Of a DNA stretch of 64,000 bases, positions 42,820 through 52,344 are shown piece by piece. The position numbers and the translations under genes are program-made. This DNA is from Hydrogenovibrio kuenenii DSM 12350. Lineage in GTDB: Bacteria; Pseudomonadota; Gammaproteobacteria; Thiomicrospirales; Thiomicrospiraceae. Each line of letters starts with the position of its first letter. Positions within the stretch are counted from its first letter, which is position 1. Location of the stretch: positions 620,001 through 684,000 of the forward strand of contig NZ_JAGP01000001.1 of the NCBI RefSeq assembly GCF_000526715.1, given 5' to 3'. The notes below the pieces were generated by a model, which saw nothing but the letters and a program-made list of their open reading frames with translations, made no database searches and was not told the origin of the DNA.

Positions 42820-43641
42820 TTACAAAGTCTCCTGATAAAGGTTCGCGAGTTTTACAAACCCTTCAACACCAATGCTTTCAGCTCTATCTGAAGGTGAGAT
42901 GCCACAAGCTTCTATTTGTTCCGAAGATAGCAAGCCTTTTAAATTATTACGTAAGGTTTTACGTTTTTGTGAAAAAGCTTGTTTAACCAGCTTACCAAAA
43001 GCTTCTTCGTTTGTGGCCTGAAATGGCTTTGTTGGATAAGGTGATAATCGGACAATCGCTGAATCTACTTTGGGTGGCGGTGTAAAATTTGCCGGTCCTA
43101 CGGTAAATAAATATTCAGCTTGGCAAGCGTATTGAATCATTACGCTTAGTCGTCCGAATGTCTTACTTCCTGGTTCAGCCGTCATACGATCTACGACTTC
43201 TTTTTGTAGCATAAAATGCATGTCGCGAATTAAAGGCGCATAGTTCAGTAAATGAAAAAGAAGTGGGCTGGAAATATTATAGGGAAGATTGCCAACAACT
43301 CTCAATGGGGTAGCTTCATCTTCTTCGGATTTCTCTATCAGTGATGCATAATCAAACGTTAAGGCATCATGATGGTGAAGGTGGAAAGCTTTATTTTGGC
43401 TAAAACGTTGTGTTAGTGGCTTAATCAAGTCGTTGTCTATTTCGATAATGTCGAGTTTGCGAACGACTTCAAGTAATGGTGCTGTTAAAGCAGCTTCACC
43501 AGGGCCAATTTCTACCAAGTGTTGTTCTGGTTTTGGTTGGATAGACATAACGATACGGTCAATGATTGTCTGGTTATTTAAGAAGTTCTGACCGAAACGT
43601 TTTTTGTGTTGATATCCTGAATGACCGCGTTTAGGTTTCAT
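42820..43641 (-). CDS. rsmA: 16S rRNA dimethyladenosine methyltransferase RsmA
   Basis: A 273-residue methyltransferase (KsgA). The N-terminal KKRFGQNFLNN, SAM motif VEIGPGEAALTAPLL, catalytic NLPYNISSPLLF and the C-terminal FSQKRKTLRNNLKG are present. It dimethylates two adjacent adenosines near the 3' end of 16S rRNA. It overlaps pdxA by four bases. Confidence 0.97.
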   Translation of the reverse strand: MKPKRGHSGYQHKKRFGQNFLNNQTIIDRIVMSIQPKPEQHLVEIGPGEAALTAPLLEVVRKLDIIEIDNDLIKPLTQRFSQNKAFHLHHHDALTFDYASLIEKSEEDEATPLRVVGNLPYNISSPLLFHLLNYAPLIRDMHFMLQKEVVDRMTAEPGSKTFGRLSVMIQYACQAEYLFTVGPANFTPPPKVDSAIVRLSPYPTKPFQATNEEAFGKLVKQAFSQKRKTLRNNLKGLLSSEQIEACGISPSDRAESIGVEGFVKLANLYQETL

Positions 43642-44636
43642 GATGCTCCTGTCATCTCAATGGCGACTTGTATTGCATAATGAAAACTATTGATGTCAGC
43701 TTGACCTGTGCCGGCAATACTTAGTGCGGTACCGTGATCAACCGATGTTCTGATAAAAGGTAGACCCAAGGTAACATTAACGGCTTTTCCAAATCCAAGC
43801 GTCTTCAACACAGGCAATCCCTGATCGTGATACATCGCTAAAAATGCATCAGCAGCTTCTAAGTTTGTTGGGCTGAAAATGGTGTCAGCAGGTAAGCTGC
43901 CAATAAGATCCATGCCTTCTTGTTGAAGTTTATGGATAACAGGGTTAATGGTTGTGAGCTCTTCTGTGCCCAAGTGCCCATCTTCGCCTGCATGTGGGTT
44001 AAGCCCCATAATAAAGATTTTTGGGCGTGCAATGCCAAATTGATTCTGTAGCGAGTCATGCAAAATGCGAATAACACTTTCCAGCAATTCAGGTGTAATG
44101 GCATCTGGTACTTCTCGTAATGGCAAATGAGTCGTTACCAACGGCACGCGAAGTTGTGGTGTTGCCAGCATCATGACAACTTGTTCGGCGCCGGAAGTCT
44201 CGGCCAGAAGTTCAGTGTGTCCAGTAAATTTCAGACCTGCCTCATTGATGATGCCTTTATGTATCGGACCGGTAACCATGGCATCGAAATCACCAGACAT
44301 ACAGCCTTGAATGGCAGTATCCAGCATTTGTAAAACGTAGTCGGCATTTTTAACATTAAGCTGTCCCGCGATAGAGGGGGCAGCAAGGGGTATGTCAATC
44401 AGCTTGACCCAGCCTGGTAGATTTTTGCTAGCAAGGGTACTGACGTCAAAAGCTTCTATGTTAATTGATAAGCCGATTTGCTTAGCACGTGCTTCAAGTA
44501 GGTCTTTATTGCCAATTACGACCCATTCGACATTGGAACCAAGATCAATGTCAGAATTGGCTAATTGTACGATCTGTTCAGGACCGATGCCTGCAGGCTC
44601 ACCAGATGTAATGACAATGCGCTTAACCTTGGGCAT
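43638..44636 (-). CDS. pdxA: 4-hydroxythreonine-4-phosphate dehydrogenase
   Basis: A 332-residue dehydrogenase of vitamin B6 synthesis. Motifs: ITSGEPAGIGPE at the N-terminus, VTGPIHKGIINEAG, FTGHTELLAE, the metal-binding GLNPHAGEDGH and AMYHDQGLPVLK. It acts after SerC in the DXP-dependent pyridoxal phosphate pathway. Start overlaps the surA stop by one base. An exact copy of the dispersed repeat lies at 44407-44425 inside the gene. Confidence 0.95.
   Translation of the reverse strand: MPKVKRIVITSGEPAGIGPEQIVQLANSDIDLGSNVEWVVIGNKDLLEARAKQIGLSINIEAFDVSTLASKNLPGWVKLIDIPLAAPSIAGQLNVKNADYVLQMLDTAIQGCMSGDFDAMVTGPIHKGIINEAGLKFTGHTELLAETSGAEQVVMMLATPQLRVPLVTTHLPLREVPDAITPELLESVIRILHDSLQNQFGIARPKIFIMGLNPHAGEDGHLGTEELTTINPVIHKLQQEGMDLIGSLPADTIFSPTNLEAADAFLAMYHDQGLPVLKTLGFGKAVNVTLGLPFIRTSVDHGTALSIAGTGQADINSFHYAIQVAIEMTGAS
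44407..44425 (+). repeat. Dispersed 19 bp repeat, copy 7 (exact)
   Basis: ACCCAGCCTGGTAGATTTT, antisense within pdxA, where it encodes part of NLPGWV on the other strand. Confidence 0.8.
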
Positions 44637-45982
44637 TACTTATCATCCATTTTTTCACTATCGAGGTCGTTTTGTTTGCCAAGGTTGATGTTGATTACAG
44701 CATCATCTTTCAGGCGACGTAACCAAATCTCATAGGCTTCATTTGCTTTTTTCAAGCGTAATGTTTCTTCGGCTTGTTTACGTTTTCCTGCGGCATTCAT
44801 ATCTTGCAAGCGCTTACCATCTACAAACAAAATAACCCAACCTTTTTCGGTAGCAAAAGGGATAGCCGCATGCTTAGGGGGTACATCAGAGATCGCTTTG
44901 GCATATTCGAGTGGCATTTGTTGGGTAGTTTGCCATCCCAGGTTGCCATGAGCATTTACAGAAGCTGGGATATCGGAATATTTTTTATTCAATTTCTTGA
45001 AGTCTTCAAGAGACTTGATGTTCTTAGCCAATTCTATTAATGCTTTGGGTGGATTGGATTGCTTTTTGGCATTATCTGATAAAAGGATAAAGCGATAGAG
45101 ATGGTATTGTTCTACCAATTTGCTGCCTTTATCTCGTTTTCCAAGCAGCTTGATAATGTGGTAACCAACTGGGCTGTGGATAATGTTACTGAGTTGTCCA
45201 ACTTTTAAAGACTCGACAGTATTGGTAAAGAAAGTTGGGATTTGATCAGTTGTGAGCCAGCCTAGGTCACCGCCATTAAGTGCTTTACTGCCTTCTGAGT
45301 AGCGTACGGCAACTTGACTGAAATCTTCTCCATCTTGTAATCGTTCAAGGATTGCTTCTGCTTTTTGCTTTGCTTTGTCACGTTGTTCTGGCGTTGCAGA
45401 GTCAGGTAAATTCACCATGATATGACCAACATGATATTCAAAGTTATTTTGAATTAAGCTTTGGCGTTGTAGGTAGCTGTTGATTTCATCTTCAGTAACT
45501 TGTGTTTGGTCTAGGACTTCAACTTGTCGAAGTTTTTGGAATAGCATCTGTTGACGAATGCGCTGACGAAAATGTTTGAAACCATCTGGCTCGGATAAAT
45601 TTAGGCGGTCACGAAGCTCTAAAACCGTTAGGTTGTTACGTTTTGCTATTTGTTGGATTTGACCAAGCACTTCTTCATCTTGAACTTGGATGCCATGCGC
45701 TTTGATGCGCTGTAATTGCAACTTTTCCATAATCATTTTATCAAGTACTTTACGCTTAAGTTGCTCAATGTCTGTAATTTGTACGTTGCGGGCAGTCAAA
45801 TCTTTTTCGGTGGTAGCAACCTGTCGATCCAGTTCACTTTTTAAGATAATGTCATCATTTACGGTCGCCACGATGCGATCAAGTAATTGCCCTTTTTCCG
45901 GTGCTGCTAATAATACAGAAGGAAGGAGTGTGATGAAGGCGAAGAGGATTAAGTTGCGTTGCCAGAACTTTGAAAGTGTCAT
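44636..45982 (-). CDS. surA: Periplasmic chaperone/isomerase SurA
   Basis: A 448-residue exported protein. Signal peptide about 1-26 (LLPSVLLAAP); N-terminal helical chaperone domain to about 170; two parvulin domains (about 175-275, with HIMVNLPDS...GGDLGWLTTDQIP; and 290-385, with GNLGWQTTQQMP); and a C-terminal helix. It helps outer-membrane proteins, including LptD, reach the Bam complex. The gene starts one base after lptD ends. Confidence 0.94.
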   Translation of the reverse strand: MTLSKFWQRNLILFAFITLLPSVLLAAPEKGQLLDRIVATVNDDIILKSELDRQVATTEKDLTARNVQITDIEQLKRKVLDKMIMEKLQLQRIKAHGIQVQDEEVLGQIQQIAKRNNLTVLELRDRLNLSEPDGFKHFRQRIRQQMLFQKLRQVEVLDQTQVTEDEINSYLQRQSLIQNNFEYHVGHIMVNLPDSATPEQRDKAKQKAEAILERLQDGEDFSQVAVRYSEGSKALNGGDLGWLTTDQIPTFFTNTVESLKVGQLSNIIHSPVGYHIIKLLGKRDKGSKLVEQYHLYRFILLSDNAKKQSNPPKALIELAKNIKSLEDFKKLNKKYSDIPASVNAHGNLGWQTTQQMPLEYAKAISDVPPKHAAIPFATEKGWVILFVDGKRLQDMNAAGKRKQAEETLRLKKANEAYEIWLRRLKDDAVININLGKQNDLDSEKMDDK

Positions 45983-45983
45983 A

Positions 45984-48326
45984 TTAGAAATCTAGTTTAT
46001 TGGTTAAGTATTTTGAAAAAGAGGTCCCCACAGAGCTGAGCCCTTTAAGCTCAATCAGGTATTGGATGCTGTAATTATACAAGCCATTTCCTAATTGTGC
46101 TTCTTTAAGTGAGAGTTCGCTTGCCCAGCAGCAACTATCATAGCGTAAGGCTGAGTTAATTTCTGTATTGAGGCCTGCTGTGAAGTCATGGTTCCAGTAG
46201 CTGCCGAGTGTCCATTTGTCGTTCATTCGCCAGTTAAATCCAGCAGCGAGATTTTCTTGTTCGCCGGGTCGGTTATTGTTTGTCACTGTATTGGTTACCA
46301 AGAGTTTAAACTTAGGTGATAAGTCCAGTTTTAATCGGCTGTTGGCGTTGGTAAGCTCGAAGTTTTGTCTGGAATATTGGCTGGTTGAAGCAAAGGTAAA
46401 TTTAGATGCAGTAAATCCGAGGTTAAGGTAGTAGTCAGAAGTACGGTTGGTGTCAATTGCATTGCCGCTGAGTTGTACTTTCCGGTCGTCTAAATAAAAA
46501 ATCTGTCCTAAACCAGCTTGGGCAATGGGTGTGCCGTCCGAAGTTAAAAATCGTGTTGTTAGCGCTGCGGAAACTTGCTGTGTATCGCCAATGCGGTCAT
46601 AACCTGAAAAACGATTGTATGAAAACAGATTGCTGAAATCCAAGCTATGAACGCCAGTATCAAAAACAGGAATATTGCTTTGATCTTGATAAGGCACAAA
46701 TAGATATTGAATTTTAGGTTCTAGTGTTTGTATCAAGCTATGTGAGTCTAGGTTCAGATTTCGTTCAAATTTTAGACCGCCATTAAGGGCGTATTGAGGA
46801 ATGGTAATATCATGTTCATTGGCTCCTGTATTATTGAAGCCATTATTTTTCATCGTATAGTGCACCTTGTTAGCAACGACTTCTGCTTTTATATGTCCAT
46901 AAGGTTTCGTTAGTGTGTAGTCGATGCTCGGAGATAAATAAGTTCGTTTGGCTTCTGGTTTTTGCGCAAGTGCTGATGCCACCTGAAAGTCGGTTGCTTC
47001 GGCAATAATGTTGGTACTGAAGTTTTTTAACCCACCTTGTTCAAAATTATGTAAATAACTCATACCTATTTCGGGTTTTTTCTCATAGTTATAAGGCGCA
47101 TTTTGTCGCAAACGCAAATAGTTGAGCATAGAAATATGGGATGAAAAGTTTTGATTTTGATAGTTAAGGTTAATGTGCCTTTCAGTGGTGGTAACGGTAT
47201 CTAAAGTGGTATCCACCGGAATGTCAGCATAGAAGTTTTCATCAGACACTTCACGCCACAAAATATCACTATTGAGACCTGGTGCCCAGTGTTGGTTAGC
47301 TGTGAGTTGAGCGTCCCAGCGGTCAGCGATAGGTGTGGTCTGTTGAAGTGTTCCGCTGTTATTTGTGATTTGATCTCTTAACCAATGGGTTGTTAACGTC
47401 GCACTATGATTTGGTTCTAAGTAGCGGAATTCATTGCCTAAAACGGTACCGCGTTTTTCCATTTGGGTAATGGTTAGCGTGTCATCGTAGTTGGGCGCTA
47501 GGTTAAAGTAGTAAGGAACTGATAAATAAGATTCCGGTGTGGTTTGTGTTATCGATTGATGTGTTCCAAAGGTTGGAAATAGAAAACCGCTTGCGCGATT
47601 ATCCATTGGAAAGTTGATGTAAGGGGTATAAAACATAGGAACGGATTTAAAATACAATACGGCATTCTTGCCATAAATACGGCGTTTTGCATCGTCTATT
47701 TTTAGATGGCTGAAATCCAGTTCCCAGTCGTATTTTTTAGTGGGTGATGATTTTTGGTCTCTATCCTGAAAAACCACGCCTTTACAGGTGGTATAGTTGG
47801 CATCATCTAAATTTGCTAGACGGTCTTGTTGGTCGAGAGATACTTTCTTTGCAGTACCATGTGCACGACTTGCTGTGAATTGGTATTGCGAGTTATCGAA
47901 TATAGCTGTTTTGGCATTTTGGTTAAGTATTGCAGAGGTTCCAGTTAAAATTAGGTCACTGCGATGTAACTCAACCTGCCCAAATGCATGGGCTGTTTGT
48001 TTTAAACGATTAAATTTTGCTTGATCTGATATAAGGATGCTACCAGGACGCTCAATGACAACGTTTCCTAAGAGCCTGTAATTGTTTGGTGTAGTCTGTA
48101 TTAATTCATCGGCGCTGGCGTTGTTTTGCGTGCTAGGACCTGGTATAGCTCGTGGCGTAGCTATCCAGTCAGGTTTACATGAGTCTTGTGCGGATGTGGC
48201 ACACTTATCTTGTGAGTCTTGTTGTTTTTGTTCTGTCGCACTAGCTTGAGCGGTAGAGAAAATACCACTCCCTAAGACAAAAAAAATTAAACTTGTTTGT
48301 ACAAGAGAACGAAGATGAATTGACAT
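45984..48326 (-). CDS. lptD: LPS-assembly protein LptD
   Basis: A 780-residue outer-membrane protein. Signal peptide about 1-30; the OstA-like periplasmic domain about 75-220 (NVVIERPGSILISDQAKF); and the beta-barrel from about 235 to the end, ending in a Phe (KLDF). Cysteines occur near the N-terminus and near the C-terminal SCCWASELS, as needed for the inter-domain disulfides. It inserts lipopolysaccharide at the cell surface with LptE. It is first in the operon and divergent from amgK. Confidence 0.95.
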   Translation of the reverse strand: MSIHLRSLVQTSLIFFVLGSGIFSTAQASATEQKQQDSQDKCATSAQDSCKPDWIATPRAIPGPSTQNNASADELIQTTPNNYRLLGNVVIERPGSILISDQAKFNRLKQTAHAFGQVELHRSDLILTGTSAILNQNAKTAIFDNSQYQFTASRAHGTAKKVSLDQQDRLANLDDANYTTCKGVVFQDRDQKSSPTKKYDWELDFSHLKIDDAKRRIYGKNAVLYFKSVPMFYTPYINFPMDNRASGFLFPTFGTHQSITQTTPESYLSVPYYFNLAPNYDDTLTITQMEKRGTVLGNEFRYLEPNHSATLTTHWLRDQITNNSGTLQQTTPIADRWDAQLTANQHWAPGLNSDILWREVSDENFYADIPVDTTLDTVTTTERHINLNYQNQNFSSHISMLNYLRLRQNAPYNYEKKPEIGMSYLHNFEQGGLKNFSTNIIAEATDFQVASALAQKPEAKRTYLSPSIDYTLTKPYGHIKAEVVANKVHYTMKNNGFNNTGANEHDITIPQYALNGGLKFERNLNLDSHSLIQTLEPKIQYLFVPYQDQSNIPVFDTGVHSLDFSNLFSYNRFSGYDRIGDTQQVSAALTTRFLTSDGTPIAQAGLGQIFYLDDRKVQLSGNAIDTNRTSDYYLNLGFTASKFTFASTSQYSRQNFELTNANSRLKLDLSPKFKLLVTNTVTNNNRPGEQENLAAGFNWRMNDKWTLGSYWNHDFTAGLNTEINSALRYDSCCWASELSLKEAQLGNGLYNYSIQYLIELKGLSSVGTSFSKYLTNKLDF

Positions 48327-48401
48327 CCAATTAAAAATCGTGAATTATGAATTAAACGCCTATTCTAACCGAGATTACTCTCCGTACGACCAAAGATTTG
48401 C

Positions 48402-49442
48402 ATGACACAACGATTTGATAACCTACAGAGCTGGCTTGAGCAGCTTGATTCCTTTACTCAAGACATTTTTACCACTCCAGAACCTGCTTCTAATGATGCC
48501 AGTTTTAGGCGTTATTTTCGCACGCAGTTAAAGCACTCTATTGGTGAATACTCACAAGGACAAACTTTTATTGTTATGGATGCGCCACCTCAGCATGAGG
48601 ATTGTCGTCCTTTTATTAAAGTTTCTCAGGAAATGACTGCGATGGGGGTGAATGTTCCAAGAGTGATTGAGCAGAATCTTGAGCAAGGTTTTTTGTTGTT
48701 GACTGATTTGGGTGCGGATACTTATGCATCTAAATTAAATGAATCAACAGCGGACTATCTTTATCGCGATGCGATGCGGGCTTTGATTAAGTTACAAAGT
48801 CTGAGTGAACCTTATGTAAATGGGTTGCCATCCTATGATGGTCCGTTATTGGCAACTGAGATGTCTTTGTTTAGTGATTGGCTGTGCGAGAAACATCTTG
48901 GTTTGCATATGAGTAAACTCGAGAAAATAGAGTGGCAGGATACGCAGGATGTTTTGATTCAATCTGCTTTACAGCAACCCCGGACTTATGTGCATCGAGA
49001 TTATCATAGTCGGAATCTTATGGTGTTGGCAAAGGGAAACCCAGGTGTTTTGGATTTTCAGGATGCTGTTCACGGGCCTTTGACCTATGATGCGGTTTCT
49101 TTATTTAGAGATTGTTATGTGCGTTGGCCAGCTGAACAAGTCAAAGAGTGGATTCGCGAGTATTTTTTGAGATTGGTTGAGCTTAGATTGCTTTCACGTG
49201 ATGAATGGAAACCGTTCGTTAAATCGATTGATCTAATGGGAATTCAACGCCATCTGAAAGCATCTGGTATTTTCGCTCGCTTGTATCATCGTGATGGAAA
49301 GGATGGTTACTTGGCGGATATCCCCAATACTTTGAACTATATTGTAGAAGTGGGACGAGAGTATCCCGAAATGCGCTTTGTTGCTAACTTGGTTGAAGAA
49401 AAACTGTTGCCAACCTTGATAGAAGTCAATAAAGCCGTTTAA
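48402..49442 (+). CDS. amgK: N-acetylmuramate/N-acetylglucosamine kinase AmgK
   Basis: A 346-residue aminoglycoside-phosphotransferase-fold kinase. The catalytic loop VHRDYHSRNLMV and the metal motif VLDFQDAVHGPLTYD are intact. In Pseudomonas the AmgK-MurU pair recycles muramic acid straight to UDP-MurNAc, by-passing fosfomycin-sensitive MurA. The order lptD / amgK-murU, divergent, is the same here and supports the call. A Shine-Dalgarno sequence is not obvious. Confidence 0.9.
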   Translation: MTQRFDNLQSWLEQLDSFTQDIFTTPEPASNDASFRRYFRTQLKHSIGEYSQGQTFIVMDAPPQHEDCRPFIKVSQEMTAMGVNVPRVIEQNLEQGFLLLTDLGADTYASKLNESTADYLYRDAMRALIKLQSLSEPYVNGLPSYDGPLLATEMSLFSDWLCEKHLGLHMSKLEKIEWQDTQDVLIQSALQQPRTYVHRDYHSRNLMVLAKGNPGVLDFQDAVHGPLTYDAVSLFRDCYVRWPAEQVKEWIREYFLRLVELRLLSRDEWKPFVKSIDLMGIQRHLKASGIFARLYHRDGKDGYLADIPNTLNYIVEVGREYPEMRFVANLVEEKLLPTLIEVNKAV

Positions 49443-49481
49443 TATTCTTTTCAATACAGTATTGAGTGGTAAATTAAAAGT

Positions 49482-50177
49482 ATGGATAGGCAAGCGATGA
49501 TTCTGGCTGCAGGCCGGGGGAATAGGTTAAGGCCGTTAACGGACACAGTTCCAAAGCCACTGGTGAAGGTTGGTGACTGTTCATTAATAGAGCATCATTT
49601 GCATAAATTCTGCCAGGCTGGGGTTAGAGAGTTAGTAGTGAATCACGCTTGGTTGGGTAAAGAAATAGAGCGTGCACTAGGTGATGGTTCAGATTACGGT
49701 CTAAAAATCGACTATTCACCTGAGCCAGAAGAAGGATTGGAAACGGCTGGTGGCATTTTACAAGCTTTGCCAAGCTTGACGGATGGTGTGCAGCCATTTT
49801 GTGTGGTAAATGGCGATGTTTTTACTGACTATCCATTTGAAAGCCTGGTTAAGCGAATTTTGCCAGACGGTGTTCTAGCACATTTGATCTTGGTGCCGAA
49901 TCCGACCTTTAAAGAGCAGGGTGACTTTGGTATCAAAGGCAGTATGGCAACCTTAGAAAAAGACTATACTTTTTCCGGCTTGAGTGTGTTGCATCCTACA
50001 TTGTTTCAAGGGTTACAGCCAGGGCGTTTAGCTTTGGGAGGGCTGTTGAAGCAAGCAATTGCAGAGCAAAAGGTGACGGCGGAGCTTTATGAAGGTTATT
50101 GGAGTGACGTTGGTACGCTGGATCGCTTGGAAAAGACAAGACAAGATTTTGAACTAAATTTTAATAAAAATAAATAA
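49482..50177 (+). CDS. murU: N-acetylmuramate alpha-1-phosphate uridylyltransferase MurU
   Basis: A 231-residue sugar-nucleotide transferase. The NTP motif MILAAGRGNRLRPLTDTVPKPLV, substrate motif ETAGGILQALP and metal Asp in VVNGDVFTDY are present, and the length fits MurU. Start could be ATG 49482 or 49497; the first is kept because homologues have a few residues before MILAAG. Second step of cell-wall recycling after AmgK. It contains a two-mismatch copy of the dispersed repeat (49605-49623). Confidence 0.92.
   Translation: MDRQAMILAAGRGNRLRPLTDTVPKPLVKVGDCSLIEHHLHKFCQAGVRELVVNHAWLGKEIERALGDGSDYGLKIDYSPEPEEGLETAGGILQALPSLTDGVQPFCVVNGDVFTDYPFESLVKRILPDGVLAHLILVPNPTFKEQGDFGIKGSMATLEKDYTFSGLSVLHPTLFQGLQPGRLALGGLLKQAIAEQKVTAELYEGYWSDVGTLDRLEKTRQDFELNFNKNK
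49605..49623 (-). repeat. Dispersed 19 bp repeat, copy 8 (two mismatches)
   Basis: Minus-strand CCCCAGCCTGGCAGAATTT within murU; differences at positions 1 and 16. Confidence 0.55.
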
Positions 50178-50188
50178 ATGGAGATTTT

Positions 50189-50449
50189 ATGGGACATAAA
50201 CATCAAGCAATGGTAGATAAGGTATTTGCACACCCAATGGCAATGAACTTAGATTGGAAAAAGTTATCCTCAGCATTAACGCATTTTGGTGCTGAAATTA
50301 CCGTTTCAGAAAGTAACCATGCAAAAATCATAGTGAATGGTAGTGAGTTTAATTTGAGTTTGCCACACCATGGTCATGAGTTGAATAATCGTGATGATAT
50401 TGCCAGGCTTAAGCACTTTTTAGAAGAAAATGGTATTAAAGGGCAATAG
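50189..50449 (+). CDS. Small HicA-like hypothetical protein
   Basis: An 86-residue protein 11 bases after murU, with GGAGA before the ATG. The pattern LDWKKLSSALTHFGAEI ... NHAKIIVNGSEFNLSLPHHGHE ... LKHFLEENGI resembles the dsRBD-like HicA fold (helix, strand, strand with His, PxH motif, helix). No HicB-like antitoxin gene follows, so a toxin role is unlikely; a chromosomal HicA-fold protein of unknown function is more probable. Function not known. Confidence 0.65.
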   Translation: MGHKHQAMVDKVFAHPMAMNLDWKKLSSALTHFGAEITVSESNHAKIIVNGSEFNLSLPHHGHELNNRDDIARLKHFLEENGIKGQ

Positions 50450-50590
50450 TAATCGTTATAAAATCGAAGAACGGTAGGATAAAGAGAATCTCTACGAAAG
50501 AAAGAGTGGTTCGGTTGCAATTGCTTTACGAGTATTTAATAATGTTGCGGACTTATTAAGTTTCAACCAACCTTAATGAAAGGATAAAAA

Positions 50591-50758
50591 ATGAGATTAA
50601 CAGCTTTACTACTAACAATGATGATGGCTTTAGGTCTAACAGCTTGTTCTGGCGGAAGTGATTCCGGTAAATCTGCTAGCGAAAAGGCAGCGTCAGCTCC
50701 AGCAGCAGCTCCAGCAAAAGCTTATAACCCTGATGCTGATACAGATGGTGATTGCTAA
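50591..50758 (+). CDS. Small lipoprotein with acidic C-terminus
   Basis: A 55-residue frame, ATG at 50591, with AAAGGA 8 bases upstream and a clear terminator after it. Signal sequence MRLTALLLTMMMALGLTA is followed by lipobox LTAC with Cys19 as lipidation site and Ser20-Gly21 after it. Residues 24-43 are Ser/Ala/Pro-rich. The tail DADTDGDC has a D-x-D-x-D-G-like calcium-loop start and ends in Cys55. No family recognised. Good coding signs (operon-independent promoter region and terminator) make it probably real. Confidence 0.7.
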   Translation: MRLTALLLTMMMALGLTACSGGSDSGKSASEKAASAPAAAPAKAYNPDADTDGDC

Positions 50759-50788
50759 GTTTTAGCAAAAAATCTTATCTGATTAAAG

Positions 50789-50820
50789 AAGAGCTAGTGC
50801 GTTTGCCTAGCTCTTTTTTT
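50789..50820 (+). terminator. Terminator after the small lipoprotein gene
   Basis: Stem AAGAGCTAG/CTAGCTCTT (9 bp) with a 9-base loop, followed by five further T. Confidence 0.93.
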
Positions 50821-50911
50821 ATGTGGTTTGAAATATAATTGTTACGATTGTTTGTTGTAAGAAATGGATCGCGTTTGAGGTCTGTGTAATTAATGATCTA
50901 AGGTGTTATTG

Positions 50912-51685
50912 ATGTTATTTGTTATTTCCCCGGCTAAATCGTTAGACTCATCACCAGCGTCTTTGTCACTTAAAGAGAGTCAGTCAGATTTTCTGGATCA
51001 ATCTCAGATTTTGGTTAATCAGCTTAAAGGTTTTGGACCTGTTGATATCGCGAACCTAATGGGCTTGAGTGATAAGTTGTCTGAGCTTAACTATCAAAGA
51101 TACCAGGATTGGCAATTACCTATGCCAGCAGAATCCGCTCGGCCTGCAGGGTTTTTATTTAAGGGTGATGTTTATCAAGGACTTGATATACGTAGCTTGG
51201 ATGAGCAACAAGTATCTTATTTGCAAACGCATTTAGGTATTTTGTCAGGCTTATATGGCATCGTTAGACCAATGGATGTCATATTGCCTTATCGTTTGGA
51301 AATGGGTACTGGGCTGGAGAATGAGCGCGGAAAAAACTTGTATCAGTTTTGGGGAGGTCGTATTACCGATTGGATTAATGCGCATTTAAACGCTAAAACA
51401 GGGAAGGTTTTGGTAAACCTTGCGTCAAATGAGTATTTTAAAGCGGTTGATCGTAAAAAACTGGATGCGACCATTATTACCCCTCAGTTCAAAGACTGGA
51501 AAAATGGCCAGTATAAAATGATTAGTTTTTATGCAAAAAAAGCTCGTGGTTTAATGGTTCGTTATGCTGCTGTTGAACAGGTTGAACAGGTTGAAGACTT
51601 AAAACATTTTGATTATGAAGGTTATAAGTTTGCGCCGGAACTTTCAAGTGAAACGGATTGGGTGTTTACACGTAAACAACCCTAA
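50912..51685 (+). CDS. yaaA: Peroxide stress protein YaaA
   Basis: A 257-residue protein of the YaaA (DUF328/UPF0246) family. The ATG at 50912, with AAGGTG 7 bases upstream, gives [12 protein letters not shown], the standard start; a GTG three codons earlier is in the ribosome-site region. Family motifs [32 protein letters not shown] and [11 protein letters not shown] are present. In E. coli it lowers free iron during peroxide stress and protects DNA. Confidence 0.93.
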   Translation: MLFVISPAKSLDSSPASLSLKESQSDFLDQSQILVNQLKGFGPVDIANLMGLSDKLSELNYQRYQDWQLPMPAESARPAGFLFKGDVYQGLDIRSLDEQQVSYLQTHLGILSGLYGIVRPMDVILPYRLEMGTGLENERGKNLYQFWGGRITDWINAHLNAKTGKVLVNLASNEYFKAVDRKKLDATIITPQFKDWKNGQYKMISFYAKKARGLMVRYAAVEQVEQVEDLKHFDYEGYKFAPELSSETDWVFTRKQP

Positions 51686-51695
51686 AACTGTAGGG

Positions 51696-51836
51696 TTACA
51701 GCAGAAAGCTCAAGCCATTGTTTTTGCCGTACATGGATAATAGGCTAGCGATAGCTAAAAACGATAAGCCTATTAAAAGTATATAGGGCCGAGCTTGGGC
51801 TAAAAAGCGTTTTTTTATAGGGTGCGTGTTGTTCAT
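51696..51836 (-). CDS. Small single-helix membrane protein, 46 residues
   Basis: A short minus-strand frame with ATG at 51836 and GGAT 7 bases upstream. A basic N-terminus (PIKKRFLAQARP) precedes one hydrophobic helix (YILLIGLSFLAIASLLSM), then KNNGLSFLL. This topology is common in small membrane proteins; no family is recognised. It is convergent with yaaA, with a weak hairpin (AACCCTA/TAGGGTT, 51678-51697) at the junction. Short length keeps confidence modest. Confidence 0.45.
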   Translation of the reverse strand: MNNTHPIKKRFLAQARPYILLIGLSFLAIASLLSMYGKNNGLSFLL

Positions 51837-51935
51837 ATGCTATCCATGTTTATGCGTTCGAGAATTTTAGCAAACGCATCTTTTTAAGACTAATCACTCT
51901 TCTTTATCTTTGTATAAATCTTTATTTTCATTTGT

Positions 51936-51965
51936 TTAGACTTTTGAGTCTCAATTCTGTATAGT
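51936..51965 (+). promoter_or_regulatory. Promoter of the RNase P RNA gene
   Basis: TTAGAC (51936-51941), 18 bases, TATAGT (51960-51965). The RNA begins 8 bases after the -10 box, as expected. Confidence 0.7.
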
Positions 51966-51972
51966 TTGCGCC

Positions 51973-52344
<372 letters not shown>

